From Elysia crispata (taxonomy: Eukaryota; Mollusca; Gastropoda; Plakobranchidae): a stretch of 64,000 bases of DNA. Below the pieces are notes generated by a model, which saw only the letters and a list, made by a program, of their open reading frames with translations, was not told the origin of the DNA and did not search any database. Positions within the stretch are counted from its first letter, which is position 1; each line of letters starts with the position of its first letter. This document shows, piece after piece, positions 38,581-52,065 of this stretch. The stretch lies in the NCBI GenBank assembly GCA_033675545.1, contig JAWDGP010005045.1, forward strand, positions 32,501 to 96,500, given 5' to 3'. A program made the position numbers and the translations under genes.

Positions 38581-40829
38581 GGAGGGGGGGGGAGCAATTA
38601 AACCCAGTAAAGACAGCTCATATTTGGTATCTTAATGCATTGCATCTTTACAAAGCGCATAAAACTACAACTAATAATAAACTAGAATAATACTTTCTCT
38701 TTTCCCCAAACAACCTTCTCAAAGCTGTTCATAAACACGCTGTGTACAAAATGAAAAAGAGAAGTAACATTTCGCATTCGGAAAATAGCGATATTATAGT
38801 GACGGAGAAAACAGAGTTGCATAGAGATAAACAGGGGAAAAGAGACAGAGAGATATATTGACTTAAACATGGACGTATACAGACAAGAGAAGACAAAGAC
38901 AGCAGAGGGAGTAACACAGATACGATGTTGATAGAAGTCACTTTTCCTGTACCCTGTGCGTCAATTTAAAAGAGATTGAAACACAACTTGCATAATAATC
39001 AATTGCAAATTTGAAATAAACAGTGAAATAACGGAGAAGATGGTGATAGTAGATAGTTTTCCTCTACCCAGTGCGCCAACTTAGAAGTGCTGAGATTATT
39101 AACTTTGCAAAGTAACTGATGGATTTCATACACAGGGGAAGATTAAAGAGAAGCCTGTAAATTAAAAGCAGGCACTATTGTGTGTAAAGTGTATCCGTGC
39201 CACATGAAACAGCTTTTTTAAGGGTAAAAGACGATAACTGTAAATGTGTTTAACTTAACATCTAATAAAAATATAAACAATTCTTTCCTTTGAATGGAAC
39301 AGCACAATTACAGGTCTTATGTCCCCGCCCGGCCGTACAATAATTGAACAAGATGATATTGGGCCTTATCTGCATATTGAACTCCAGTCCCAGTTAGGAA
39401 TGAAGGTACTAAAATGGCGAGGTCCCAAACGCCCCCAAAGATGGTGAATCATTTTAATAAAGAAGGGAAAAGTCAATATCACAGCTTCCTGATACCTGTA
39501 AGCATTTTTTTTAGTTCAGAATCATTTACAATTCAGTCAGTAGGAGTAACTCTTATCCTGATAAAATTGCGAATCTTAATTTTCAATGATCAAAATGACA
39601 GAAATTGTGGTGTGTGTTGGCGTTAATAATGTCTGAGAGGAGATGAATCTGTGTTTAATTTTAAAGACTTTTTTTTTAAAGTAAAATGTCAAAAGCTATG
39701 TGGTATAAAGAGGCTTGAAAAGAATGAAAGATTTTTGGGAAGAAAAGTTCTGTTCTCACAGATTGAGTTGAAATTCAGAGTTTATTCTCACCACATGTTT
39801 GTGTAATTCCTCAAGAAAACAAGTCTTAGGTTTAGCCCTCTAAGGGTAGATAGTTACATGAGGCAGTAACGATTATCACACGGATAGTTTTTATAAAGTT
39901 CAATAGGATATCATCTTGTGTTAGATATTTCTTCTATGAAAATTAGGCAAATTTCTACATGTGTTGGAGAGTAGGAGATGCTCTCAACATAAGTTTAAAT
40001 TATTACACACTGCAGTGGGCACCTTAAAATGTGTTCAACCTTCATTAATATTCTGCAAAGCGAAGACTTTTAAAAAGCAATGTATTACTATTGGCCAGCT
40101 CTGAGTTTACTGAGAAACATTCCCTCCCATCCTAAAGGAAATTTTCAAGTCTAGGCGAGTGTCCATCGATAGAATTGTTACATTGCAACCCTTATCTTTG
40201 CTTACAACCTACTACTAGCAGTTCAAGTGAAAGTATATAGGGATTTTTTTTTCAAAAAAATTCTCACTCAAAAAGTCGAGTAGAATGTAAAAAAGTTAGA
40301 ATTAGCATCTTAATCTGCCTTGCCGTAGGTTAACGGATGAATATAAAATATTGAAAATATGTGAATTTTAACCCCATAGGCTTATTACTGCTCAAATAAA
40401 GAGTCTAAACTATTTGCCTAATTTAGATCTCCAGATTAGTTTATCCAGGTTCTTTGTCCATACAAGTGAAAAACACAACCAAGCAAACCTTAATTTTTTA
40501 GGTTTACAAGAGTTCCTGTTGAGCTACTATTTTGTCCATTGCCTTCCCCACCTCTTCAACCCTGTCCTATACATATTTTCCTTGGGAGGAGAAAAATTAA
40601 TTAATGAATGGGGCAAAATTGGCTCAACCACCATCAAGACTATGACATACTGAAGTACACATTCTGACTATTCTAAGAGAGCAGAGTTTGGAGCAATTCT
40701 CCAACAATTCCAAGCTTTTGGCTCAATCTCAAATATGGTTAGTCGAAGTTTCCTTGAGCTTTCCCATAACATTGAGCTATTGTGGGCTCACAAAAAGATG
40801 ATAGTTTATTCTTCTTCAGGAAAAGCTGA

Positions 40830-41645
40830 ACGGATTAGTCTACCTTGAACAAGAAGGGCTCTGGGATGGCAACATTAAGCTTCCATCAAGGGTAAAAATT
40901 TGAGATTAGCATTCTTTAGATGGCAAAATTAAGCCTCCGTTTGGGCACTAACATGATGAACTGATATGCCTCCGGTCATTACGGAGCTGGACTATTGATA
41001 TGTTAAACTTATCCTTCATTAATCAGTGCAATGCCAATCAGGCTGGCCGCTCTCTGAGATAGCAGAAACAAACCTCAGTTGGGCAGGGCATAGCTGAACA
41101 GATTAGCAACACTGTGGATTGCAAAATTCAGCCTCCATCAGGCAGTAAAGAGCTCAAAATGACCCTTTTGGTCAGTACAGAGTTGAATAGATAAAATTTT
41201 CTATTGAAATGGTAACATAAACAGATAGGCTACTGTCTAAGATAAAAAGAAGTTCCCGTCAGGCAATGCAGTGGGAATTTGAAACATTCACTTCGTATTT
41301 GTTTGTTGTGTGATATATTCTATCAACACAGTGATCAAAAGCGACGAGCCCAAAAACTCATCGGACCATATGGAGCTTGGACTTGAGCCTCTGTCGAGCA
41401 GTGAAGAGCTGAGCAGATTAGCCTCTAACAAATGTGACAAAATTGCCACCAGTCAGGCATTACAAATGCTAAAAAAACTTATCTTTGTTTCAGATTGCAC
41501 ACAAGAGCCTCAGTAGGCCAGTATAAGCACAACAGATTAGCCATTGTCAGGAATTGCAAAAATGAACAGATTCGCCTCCTTTTGGGGTGGCAAAATTGAG
41601 CCTCCCTCGAGCAAATCAGAGCTGAACAGACTGATATATTTATCA
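40830..41645. repeat. Degenerate array of an AACAGATTAGCCTCCGTC motif
   Basis: This is a loosely periodic run, roughly every 40-50 bases, of AGAGCTGAACAGATTAGCC, CCTCCGTCAGGCA and GGCAAAATTGAGCC variants. Smaller runs lie at about 22490-22690, 28000-28240, 34370-34640 and 35690-35920. Units are too diverged to count exactly. Confidence 0.6.
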
Positions 41646-42858
41646 TTTACGAATTCCATCAACATAAAAATCCCTATCTGTCCACACAGAAAGATCCATC
41701 CTGATTGAGATGTCATTTCATCTTGTAGCTTGGTGGTAAGTGTTGTGTGGTATCATTCAGTGAAAACTTGACATCTGCCCAGCAAGCCCTGTGGGTAAAA
41801 ATGATTAAAACAATCATTAAACATTTATCGATGTATTGATAAATCGACTAATGGCTTTATATCAGCTGCTTTGTCATGCAGAATTTTGCGATCATGATCA
41901 GTTTTCGCTTCTTCAAGAGTTGAATCAACGACAATGGTCATTATGCATTAAAGCAATGGAAAGACTGATGGTGGTAAGATTACCGCAGGCTGCCAGGTTC
42001 AAACCCACTGGATCAAAACTATACAAAATTCATGGTAAGTTCAAAGACAAAGTTACTGCCTGTACACAGCTATATTCTCAAATCTTTTTGTCCATAGATA
42101 CATCAATTAGCAGATTGTAATACATTGTCTTTAGGTTCAAGAGCTTAGAAAGTTGTTCTGCATATATTTGGAACTTACAAATCGTACCATTCCCGAAAAA
42201 AACCTAGACGAAAATTATATGATATTCCATGGTTTATAAATGTAATACCATGGTCCAGGATTAAAAACCTGAAGTTTTAATGGAATTGAATTTAATTTAA
42301 AAAAAAAATTTGTGCCCTTAAAGCAAATCAAGCGTTATAAAAAAAATTTAAAAAAAAAGAAAAGAAAAATCTTAGTTTTCAAATTGCACTTATTTGTGTT
42401 ACCCTTGCAATGGCCATCGAAGCATTTCCTGAAAAAAGCAAAGATGTTCTACGAATTTTTTGTGTGGACAAATAGAGGAAATGAATGGGAAGAGGAGACT
42501 TTTAGGCCTACTCTTTGCTAATTCTTTTAAGCCGCTGTTTAAATCCTTTTACATCACTTTCCACTCGCTTTCCAGAGATAGATCTATATGTCTGGCAAAG
42601 AAAGAATATAAACAGAAGTTGGAGCTTGTATTACACTATGTATTTTAGATCTAGTGATTTAACTTGCTCAGTCTAAATATTCTTACGAAATTTTCCTAAT
42701 TCAGTGCGAAGTTAAGTTCAAACTAGATAGGCAGATTCCTGTAGTTGTTGGGGCGAGACTTTGAGCCATATGCTTACTTGCAATTCGCAGACAAAACGTG
42801 TGGGTTTTAGCTTAATTGCACAGAGGATTCTGACAGGCAGCTATAGAAGCACAATGTC

Positions 42859-42869
42859 AGTGAGTGTGA

Positions 42870-42920
<51 letters not shown>
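42859..42920. repeat. GT/GA compound microsatellite
   Basis: A TG tract of about 15 units runs directly into a GA tract of about 15 units. It occupies the place corresponding to the much longer GA tract at 31994 in the left copy. Confidence 0.9.
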
Positions 42921-42924
<4 letters not shown>

Positions 42925-43480
42925 GAAAAAGAAAGACAAAGGAAGAGGGAGTGATTTAGATGGAGGGTGAGATGATTGAGCGAGAAGGAGATATGTAAAG
43001 ATTTAGAAAAAGATTTTTATATGAAAAAGGAATGCTTAAAAACGTTAGATTTTTTCAAACAGAGCATGATATTACTAATTTTATGAATCCCTTTTACAAC
43101 GCAGTGATCTCAAGCGTTTTACTGTTTTGAAACAAAGCATGTGAGAAACTGAAAAGGTGAGACTTTAAAATTACTGATGATGTGAGACTGGAACCTGCCA
43201 AACTGTTCCCAGAGATACAGTAAATGCTCTATATCCTTAGCCACTTTTTCTGGACGAAGATTGTAATCTCTTGACTGAAGTCCCATGAGGGAACAGTCGC
43301 TACTACAATATTATTATCATCTTTTCTCCAATGTCAAGGTCAAGATCAAGCTGGGAGAAGGGAGAGAGCATTAGGAAAAACAGCAAACTCAACTGATCAG
43401 AAAGCAAATGATAAAAAGATCAGCTTAAAAATTTGCTCTGAAATTGGAAAGCATGTATGACAAACGGATACATCGAAAGC

Positions 43481-44519
43481 AAGCATTGAGGTTTTCAAAA
43501 TTAACTCTTATAAGAGTATTTTAAATGTCAAAGAACGGCCTAAATATTTGTTTTATACTGAATATTTAAAGATTTACTCAAAGAAATATTCAATACAGCT
43601 ATAAACCTAATCATCTTGATGTAGGAAACCTTTCTCCCATAAACATTTGATCCGTGAGTCCTTGGGCAGCTTCAACAAGTCTGTCCACAACTCGAACTTT
43701 AAACACCTCGTTTATCTTTCATGGCTCACTCAGAGGTAAGGGCGCTTGCACACTTTGGATCAGCAACATCCAGGATCTGATAAAGGGATGTAAAACATTT
43801 TAAAGAGAAGGAAGGCCATTCACACCTATCGTAAATCTTGGTCCACTGTGTTGAGGTTGAAGCCTGGTGAGATTTTTTTTCACTTGATTTTGATCTGCAA
43901 TGTCAGTTTCTTTATGAGACAACATTAAGTAATAGAAATCCCTCGCAGTGTTTTCTACTATCAGGATGATTCATGATTATTTTCAAATCTGCAAAGCCCC
44001 ATACATGTTTAACAAAAATCTTGTGTCAGCCCTCGCTTAGGTTACCATATTTAAAGAAGCATTCAGGACCTGTGTATTAACAGGTTTATTTTTTTACATG
44101 CCTAAATCTCCTCGATGTACATCAATTGATGACCTCAGGGCTTTGAGATTTTGGACAATCATTAAGTCTTGATAAAAATCGTGTTCACAGCAATTTAAGG
44201 GTACCAGAATATGTTTTTTGATTTTGGTACCTGAACATCCCTAAATGGATTAGGCAACAAGAAATGGTTATTGATTAGTCCAATTTATTCACCTTGGTCT
44301 CTTTTTTTTCTCTTCGCCAAGATTTCAAGCTTTGTCTCATCTAAAATATTGACAAATTCATGGGGACCTCATATAATTATATAATCAATTTGAATCCAAA
44401 TTGTTTTGCTTTGTTCTTTTAATCATCTCGCTAGAAGAGAAATTTTATGTTTATGTGTGTCGTGTTTAAAACATCTACTAGGAAAATCTGTTTGATTTTT
44501 TTCTAATATGTAATATTCT
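43481..44519. other. AT-rich stretch without a supported feature
   Basis: I see no gene, repeat array or RNA element here. Confidence 0.5.
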
Positions 44520-46800
44520 TAGATTTAATACAAGAAATAAATTCAAGAGAGCCATCAGAGGGAATCTGAAAAGAAATAAGAGATCAACAACTAGGATGAC
44601 AGTAAGAAAATTAATGGCTTGAGGCAGGCTAATACTAATATTGCAGCCATCAGATAAAGGAAAAAAAGGGGAAACAAAGAAAAGAGTTAGAGACCATCAC
44701 ATTAGCAGAAAAAGACAGCGATTTGTGAAAAGCAAAAGTGAAGTAATGAGAGACACCGAATAGGGAAAAAAAAAGTAGACAACAGGAGCTCACCGTTTTG
44801 AGAGGACCAATAGAGACAGTCAATTAAAGAAAACACAAGAGGAAGGATGGAGAACACCTAGTAAAAAGAAAAAGGAAGAAAGAGACAGAATGCCACATAT
44901 GAGGAAAATTGAAGAGAACTATCAAAAGCCATCAAAGAGAAGAACAAGGAAGAAATTTTGGTGGCAATTGATTTGATTACAACAATAGAAATTTAATGGA
45001 AACCAGCCGCTAGAAGAAATGGAAGATAAAAGATAGGGACCACCAGATAGGTGAAAAAAAAAAAGGAGAGGCTGCTGATTTGGGAATAACAAATCAGAAC
45101 CAATGGAAGCCATACGGTAGAGGAAAAAAGGTGGAGGAAATTGAAGGCCAGACGTCTGAGGAAAAAAGAGCTAATTGAAGCCATTATACATGAAGGAGAA
45201 AAAAAAGTAAAGGGCTTGATGCCGTCAATGAAGGAAAAAAACATTGGAAGCCATCACATACGAGCAAAGAAAATAAGGGTCATAGGAAAGCGGGTAGGAG
45301 ATAAAGGAGGGGATTGATCAGAGGCTAGCTGAAAGGAGAAAAGGAGATTGTTTAGAGGGTATGGTATAGAAGAGGAGGTGATTGGTCAGAGAGTAGCTGG
45401 TAAGAGAAAAGGAGGATATTGGTACAGAAGAAAGGGAGGCATTTGTTCAGATGTTAGTTAATAGGAGAAAGCAGGAGATTGGTCAGAGACTAGCTGGTAG
45501 GAGAAAAGGAGTAGATTGTGAGGCTACAGTATAGAAGAAAAGGAAATTGAAAATATGCTCTAGTAAAGATGAAAAGGAGGAGTTTGGCCAAAGGCTAGAC
45601 GGTAGGAGAAAAAAAAGGAAGACAGAGGCTAAGACAAACAGAAATGGCCAAAAGAGAAGAGCTGAGAGCCATAGTGGTTTTTTTGGTTTCTGCTCCTTCA
45701 CCCTCTTGAGGCTACATGTCTTTCAGGGCCGCACCTTGTGCATTCAGCTGCAAACTCAGAGGCAATGACTTAGTGCAATGTCACTGCAACCTCCGCCTGT
45801 TTGCAGAGCCAGAGGCAATGGCTAAGTGCAATGCCATTGCAACCTCTGCTTATTTCACAATCCCAGTGACAATGAACAAATGCAATGTCAATGACACCTG
45901 AGATGATGCGGAAACCCAGAGGCATTGACTAAGTGCTATGTCAATGCAACCTCTGCCTATTCACAAACCTAGAGGCAATGACTAAGTGCAATGTCATTGT
46001 AACCTCTACAGTCAAGAAGACTGTAAGGCTCCAGACACAGAAGAGGTCAGGTCGGGACTCCGTCCTGTGAGCGTGATTCTCTGCGGACGTGACCATCTTC
46101 TGCGTCTCATAGGAGGAAAGGTGAGAAGAAGGGCTGAAAGTCACAGGAGAGATAGACAGGAAAAGAAAGTCTGGATAGGAGGAGAGGTGAAAAGGGATGA
46201 AAGTCAGAGGGCCATAGACAGGAAAAGAAAGTCTGGAATGGAGGAGAGGTGAGGAGAAAGGACGTAAGCCTCTAAAGAGATAGAGAAAGAGAAGAAAGAC
46301 TGGATAGAAGGGAAGATGAAGAGAGGGCTAAAATCCACCCAAGAGTTTGAAAAAGAGAAAAACTGGATAGGAGGAAAATGAAAATGGCTGGAAGATGCCG
46401 TAGAGGTTAAAAAAAAAAAACTTGATACATGAAAAAAGTGCTGAAAGCCTCTGGAAAGATAAACCAAAATGAAAACTATGACAAAGAGAAAATGAAGAAC
46501 AAATGTTACTGCTGACGCCAACAAAAGAGGGGAAATGAACGGAGCTGGAAAAGAATACAAGCATTCAGAGAAGAGCTGCTGTTTAGGGAGTAACTGGAAA
46601 GCTGCAAAAGTTAATATTGTAGCGAGAGAAGGAGAGTTAAAGTTAACTGACAGGAAAAGGCAAGAAACCGTTTTAAGTTGAAAGAATTGAAAGGATGAGC
46701 AAGAGGAATTGAGGAGGAAGAAGTTGGAAAGGTTGAGGAAGAGTCAAATTGAAAGCTAAAAATAAACAATGGAAGAATGATGCTCCGAGTCATAGAGAGC
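44520..46800. repeat. Purine-rich mosaic of decayed tandem repeats
   Basis: The plus strand is strongly purine-biased throughout. Recurrent words are GAAGCCATCACATA and GGAAAAAAG (44640-45260), then GGTCAGAGACTAGCTGGTAGG with GAGAAAAGGAG (45300-45620). At about 46100-46470 a unit of about 62 bp appears, with GACAGGAAAAGAAAGTCTGG and AGGAGAGGTGA. Phe/Ser/Leu-rich frames on the minus strand arise from this composition, so none is called as a gene. Confidence 0.65.
45745..46015. repeat. 53-bp minisatellite with an inverted repeat in each unit, about 5 copies
   Basis: CAGAGGCAATGACT-type landmarks recur at 45758, 45811, about 45864 (poor), 45918 and 45971, about 53 bases apart. Within a unit AGAGGCAATGAC is followed about 10 bases later by GTCATTGCAACCTCT, which can fold back on it with a two-base bulge. 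Confidence 0.8.
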
Positions 46801-48589
46801 GCATAAAAAAAAAGAGTAGCTCAAAGCAGTGGATATTAGAACTGTTTCAAACCACAAACAGCAGCATGCTTTAGAATGTTAGGTGATGGACATTGTGAGA
46901 TTTGTGTGATCGGTTGAGGTCTAGCACATGAAGGAGAAAGGCAGGTTCCATCATTTATATATCTTTAGAGAAAATATTGGCAGAAAAAAGGAAAAGAGGA
47001 CATTTTGAGCTAACCATGCCATAAGAGAATATCTAAAGAAGTTGAAGCTATTTCAAGATCAAATAGCTTCGCCGAAGATTTTAGAGCCTAAGAGAAGATA
47101 TATATATATTGATCATAGCAAAGACCGAACCAAAATGCTCGAAGAATGTCCAGATTTTAGTTAAGTTTAGGCAGGCAGGAAACAAATTTGATTCGACCCT
47201 TTGAATTTGTTCGGTAAAAACAAAACACGACAGAAGACGACACACAACTAATGCTATTATCTTAGAATGAGCAAAAAAACCTCTTAAATGCAAAGACAAA
47301 TATTTCCATTTTTGTGTGGAAACAGGAGTTGGAATCCATTAGGATTGTGGCCAGGCACAAGGTAACCCCATGCTCAAAGCAGGATTTACTGAGCGATTTT
47401 TGAACTAAGTTCACTGTGCCACAAATGGCATTTAAACGATTCTTGCCTCTGCTTTATTATTTCTTTTTCTTCTAGATTTCAGATAATATATATTTCCAGA
47501 CCAAAGGACACCCAAAATGCTTACACCGGTCAACTTATTTTTGTTTGCAAAGGTTGCTCTAAATTTACACCATACTGTACAGGTAATCTTAGATAATTTG
47601 AGGACAAAGAGGTTTTCAGGTTTAAGTTAAGGACAGCTTTTACATTAGTGAATAAAACAAAAATATTACAACAAAAACAACAATCATCATCAACAATACA
47701 TTGAGTTTTATTTAAAAAATGATAACCGTAAGAAGAAAGGCAGACAGCAGATGGTATCTAGTGACCTGAAACACACAAAAAATTACGAAAACTATAGCAT
47801 TAAACTATGACTTCTTTGTTGAATAAAAAGAATCTGCTTGGAGCATCGTGATATGATATACTATGGCAAGAAAAGATAAAATTATGAAAACAGGTACAGA
47901 TTTCAAAAAGAGAAAATGTTTCAGTTCAAAGAGCGATAGAATGGAAACGGTGCTATACAAAACTTGAGAAACCGATTGTTGTAATGAAGAAAAGAGAACA
48001 ATTTGAGCAATGGCAAGTGGGTAGAAACTCGTCACAATATTTCTGTGGGAAAATAAAATGAAAGCGTACCAAATTAAAACTAAATTCAACACTGCATTTT
48101 CTTATAACAAATACATGAGAAGAATAGAATCCAACTTAGCTTTGTTCAGACAGCTGCAGGGTTCACATTTTGGGCAGTCTTTCGGCCATATTGGAAAACT
48201 TCTCAGGTCTGTCCAATTCATTCTAAGCACACAATATGTCACAGCTCTAATTGCGTGCTAGCATGGAATCTGTTAGAAAAAAAATCATCATAGAAACTTC
48301 AGAATTGCATCCAAAAATGACAAAGTTTAATAGATAATCTTTGCTTAAGTCATCCAACAGGCTGATATGAAAGTGACGTACATAAAATAAAAACGTAGGA
48401 GAGATCATTTACTGAAATATTTATACTGCCCTCCTTCAGGACGTGAGAAATTAGCCTAAAAGAGAGTGTCAGTAAAAAGTAATAATTGTAGTTGTTACGG
48501 CAGCGGCACAAGAAGCAGCAGCAGATGTCACAGAAGCAGTGGGACAGCAGCAGTAGCAATAATGACAATTAAGATAATAGTTGGGAGTG
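46801..48589. other. Stretch without a supported gene
   Basis: Only short chance frames are present. The purine bias of the preceding mosaic fades by about 47000. I see no other feature. Confidence 0.5.
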
Positions 48590-48795
<206 letters not shown>

Positions 48796-49316
48796 AGGTG
48801 TAGCAGTAAAAGTGGCAATAGCAGGAAGGAGAGGAGTAACAGTAGTGATATATTTGACTTACGCAGTAGTATTGATATTGGAAGTCTGTATACCAAACGA
48901 AACTTTTAGATACAGTCTTGTTAGCTGAAGTTATTATTTTTAACTTCAAGTTCAGACAGAAAATGTCCAAAGAAGTTGAGTTCGACAACAATCTTAGTTG
49001 CAGACAGTAAAAGGGGCGCTGAAGGTAAAAAATGATTTTGCCTCAAGCGGAAAAAAATTGGTTTGACCAAAATTATAAAAAATTATTTTGCATTGTTTTC
49101 TATTCATACATTAAACTTCATTAAGGTTATTGCATTACTTTTCTATAAGTTATAGGTTGAGGGTTGTAGGCCCAATAACTTTTTTTTTGCTACTTATTAA
49201 AAGCAGTGCAAAATTAAATTGCATTTTTCTCAAACTGAATGTGACGTGTGGCCATCTTTCTCCAAAACTCTTATGCGTATCTATGATCTTCAGCTGTAAT
49301 AAGTTTTGTAGTCATC

Positions 49317-49365
49317 ATGTAGTAGTAGAAGCAGCAATAGTAGTAGGAGCAGTAGCAGCAGCAGC

Positions 49366-49424
<59 letters not shown>

Positions 49425-49467
49425 CAGTAGTAGCAGTAGTAGTAGTAGTAGTAGCAGCAGCAGCACA
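49317..49467. repeat. Second GTA/GCA trinucleotide microsatellite
   Basis: It has the same motif class and a similar GCA-containing composition to the tract at 48590, about 0.7 kb away. A local duplication or independent expansion could explain the pair. Confidence 0.92.
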
Positions 49468-49479
49468 AAAGTAATGGTC

Positions 49480-51160
49480 ATTATAATATTAAAAAAAAGT
49501 GAGATTCTGAACTCCCAGAGAACTAAAGTGTGTAGCCACAGAAGCCAATTGAAGCTATTAGCTTATTAATTAGCAGCATAGCTGGCACAAAATATCTAAG
49601 TGCTATATTGGCACATAGGCCTAGTTTCAGAAGTAGACCCTAAACACGGGGCACTGCACTTTATTTCTTAGAGCTTAATTCTTAGAGCTTAATTCTTTGG
49701 GGCATTATTCCATTGAATAAATGCGTCCGATGTCTGTTATGCCATTGTTCTAACATGGGCTGCCTTACATTCATTGTTACATTTACCCTCCAGGGACCAC
49801 AGTATAAAATTAATTTGAAAATCAAAATATGCTATCTAAAAGCCAAATAAAATATGCAGAAGTCTTCACCAAAATGAAGCATTTGGGCGCCAGCCAGTTA
49901 CATGTCTTGCGCTTTAGATCTTCTCTACACGACATGTATCTCACCTGAGAATCTTCAAACGACGTGCTTGATCACAGACTTTGTTTTGCACTTGGTAACA
50001 AAATGGTAAAAACATAAATCTAGACCATATCAAGTTGTGCTTTCTAGTATTTATAGAGTGTTAAAAAGAATATTTGAAAACCAGTAAGATTTCAAATTCT
50101 TTGAATGTTAGTTCTAATTTATCTTGATCAAGAGCAAGTATCTGCGTCTTTCACGCCGATCCAAAATGAAGGTGAGCGAGGAAATTTTGAACATGTGCAA
50201 ATGCTCAAGAGTGTGTTATGTGTTAGCTACTTTTTCTGTCAATCTTCAAGGACATAGCCCGAACACAGCTTACGTCTCTTTTGAAATTCACCTCAGTCAC
50301 TGCTAAGCCTCGATGTTCTTTATTTCAAAGATAGAAATACAGCCATATTGTTTTTAAGAACCAATTAAAATGCGTGTTACATAAAAAATTAACGAATTGT
50401 TATGATCGACACTCGCTCAAACTATTATAGGTACGGAATCAATGACATGACTACACGATCATACGATGTTGAGGGTTGACTGTGAGCTCGACTCACTCCG
50501 GGAAGCTCTGTGTCGACTCACCTTGCCTGACGCTCGACAGCAGCGAAACTTTAAGCACTGTGATTACAGACTACGTGAAAAGACTGTTAAATTATAAGGA
50601 GAAAAGGAACGAGCACAAACATGCTTAATATAACTTTCCTGCAAATACAAACTTTCTATGAGTAAAGCACTATAAGCGTAATGTCCAAACACACATGACT
50701 TTTAACATGGAATCATACAGATTCTCCATAACATTAACAATATTAGCCACACACTCACCCGCTAATGTTAGGTACTGACATAACCTTTCTTTGACTTAGA
50801 CAGGTGACAATTTTTTCCTGGCTCAATACAAAACATTTAACATCTAATACCACGTTTTAATGCACCTGCGTGCTACCTATGAAGGTAAACATAGCTGAAA
50901 TTTCAATACTCAAAGCCCCACACAAACTCTGATTTCATTAATAGTCCTTATGCTCTGCATAGAAACAACTTACAGTCCGACTAGTAACTTTGACCTCAGT
51001 CCTTTCCATTGTTAAAGTAAACCGTAAATAACTGAGGACAATTGTTTCAGATTGGACAAACTTAAATGCCCGAGCTGTGTGTTACAAACCAACACATTGG
51101 GGAACAACAAAAAAGTGAAGTAAAAAACTGTGTCACACGATCACATTGCAATAATTTCTT
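49480..51160. other. Stretch without a supported gene
   Basis: I see no exon with both splice signals and an extended frame. A direct repeat of about 14 bases, TTAGAGCTTAATTC, lies near 49669 and 49684. Confidence 0.5.
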
Positions 51161-51700
51161 TAAAAAGTGAATCTCTCTCTAACTGCAGTACACGACCACT
51201 CTCCACAAAACCTAAGTACAAAGTATATCACCGCACATTCTCTAAATCTTTAGCACATGGCCACACTCTCTAAGTGTCTAGTAATTGATCACATTCTTTA
51301 CAATTCACCAAACGACCATTCTCTTTCTAAGTTTTGTAATCGACCGCGCACGTTCTCTTTACCGTTAATTCAGTATCACACTCATAGTAACTTTACTGAA
51401 ATACCACAACCTCTTTCTCAATTTAGTAAACTCACTCTCTCTACTTAAAATACACGACCAAACCCTCTTTACTTAAAATGTATGAACCTTCTCTCTATTT
51501 TTACTTTCCAACCACTCTCCCTCTCTACCATTGAATACACGACCACGCTCTCTCTTCTTTAAATATGCGAACCCATTTTCTCTACTTTTACTACCCATCC
51601 ACATTCTCTCTAGATCTACTTCCCCTACCCGACCAAACTTTCTCTAGCTTTGGTACACGAACGCACTCTCTCTAGCTTAACAACAGGAAAACACAATCTC
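51160..51700. repeat. Pyrimidine-rich decayed minisatellite (about 35-45 bp period)
   Basis: Words like TACACGACCA, CACTCTCTCTA and CTTAAAAT recur irregularly, for instance near 51190, 51455, 51535 and 51655. The period is not constant and the units are strongly diverged. Confidence 0.55.
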
Positions 51701-51969
51701 TTTAATCGTGGTGTAGAACCACACTTACTCAAACAACTTTTTTTAATGATCACACTCCATTGCTCTTTATTTTCACAATTACAATTTAACCCTAATACAA
51801 ATATAATATCTCTATCTTCAGTTCACAACCCGCCAGCAGCAACCTAACAGATTAAAACGTAAATGCTTTATTCCTCAACCAAATGTGTTTCACTGTCAAT
51901 GAATGTGAGCAGAACAGATCTTGTGGGTACATAGTTTCAGCCTAAACATAAATATAATGCTCCTCAAAT

Positions 51970-52065
51970 GGTTATGAAATGTTGCCCGGTGGTTTGGGGA
52001 ATGGATGGGCGATAGTTCAAACCCTGACTGGGTCAAGTAAAAAATGAGCTTTTGAAGATATTAGA
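51970..52065 (+). mobile_element. tRNA-derived SINE-like fragment
   Basis: GCCCGGTGGTTTGGGGAATGG is A-box-like, and AGTTCAAACCCTGACTGGGT (near 52014) has a B-box core like those at 7320 and 18085. No clear tail or target duplication is visible. Confidence 0.4.

Larger units (their letters stand above)
33585..43480. repeat. Tandem segmental duplication, right copy
   Basis: It begins directly where the left copy ends and follows the same anchor order. It lacks the LINE, but has an extra nested tandem duplication (36.6-38.6 kb) and longer stretches of the CCTCCGTC motif array. The right end is poorly defined; similarity fades after about 43430. No host exon was found inside. Confidence 0.8.

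Noticed and set aside
45483-46793. Phe/Ser/Leu-rich minus-strand ORFs with membrane-like composition
   Set aside because: They are produced by the purine-rich plus strand and contain no conserved motif or splice support.
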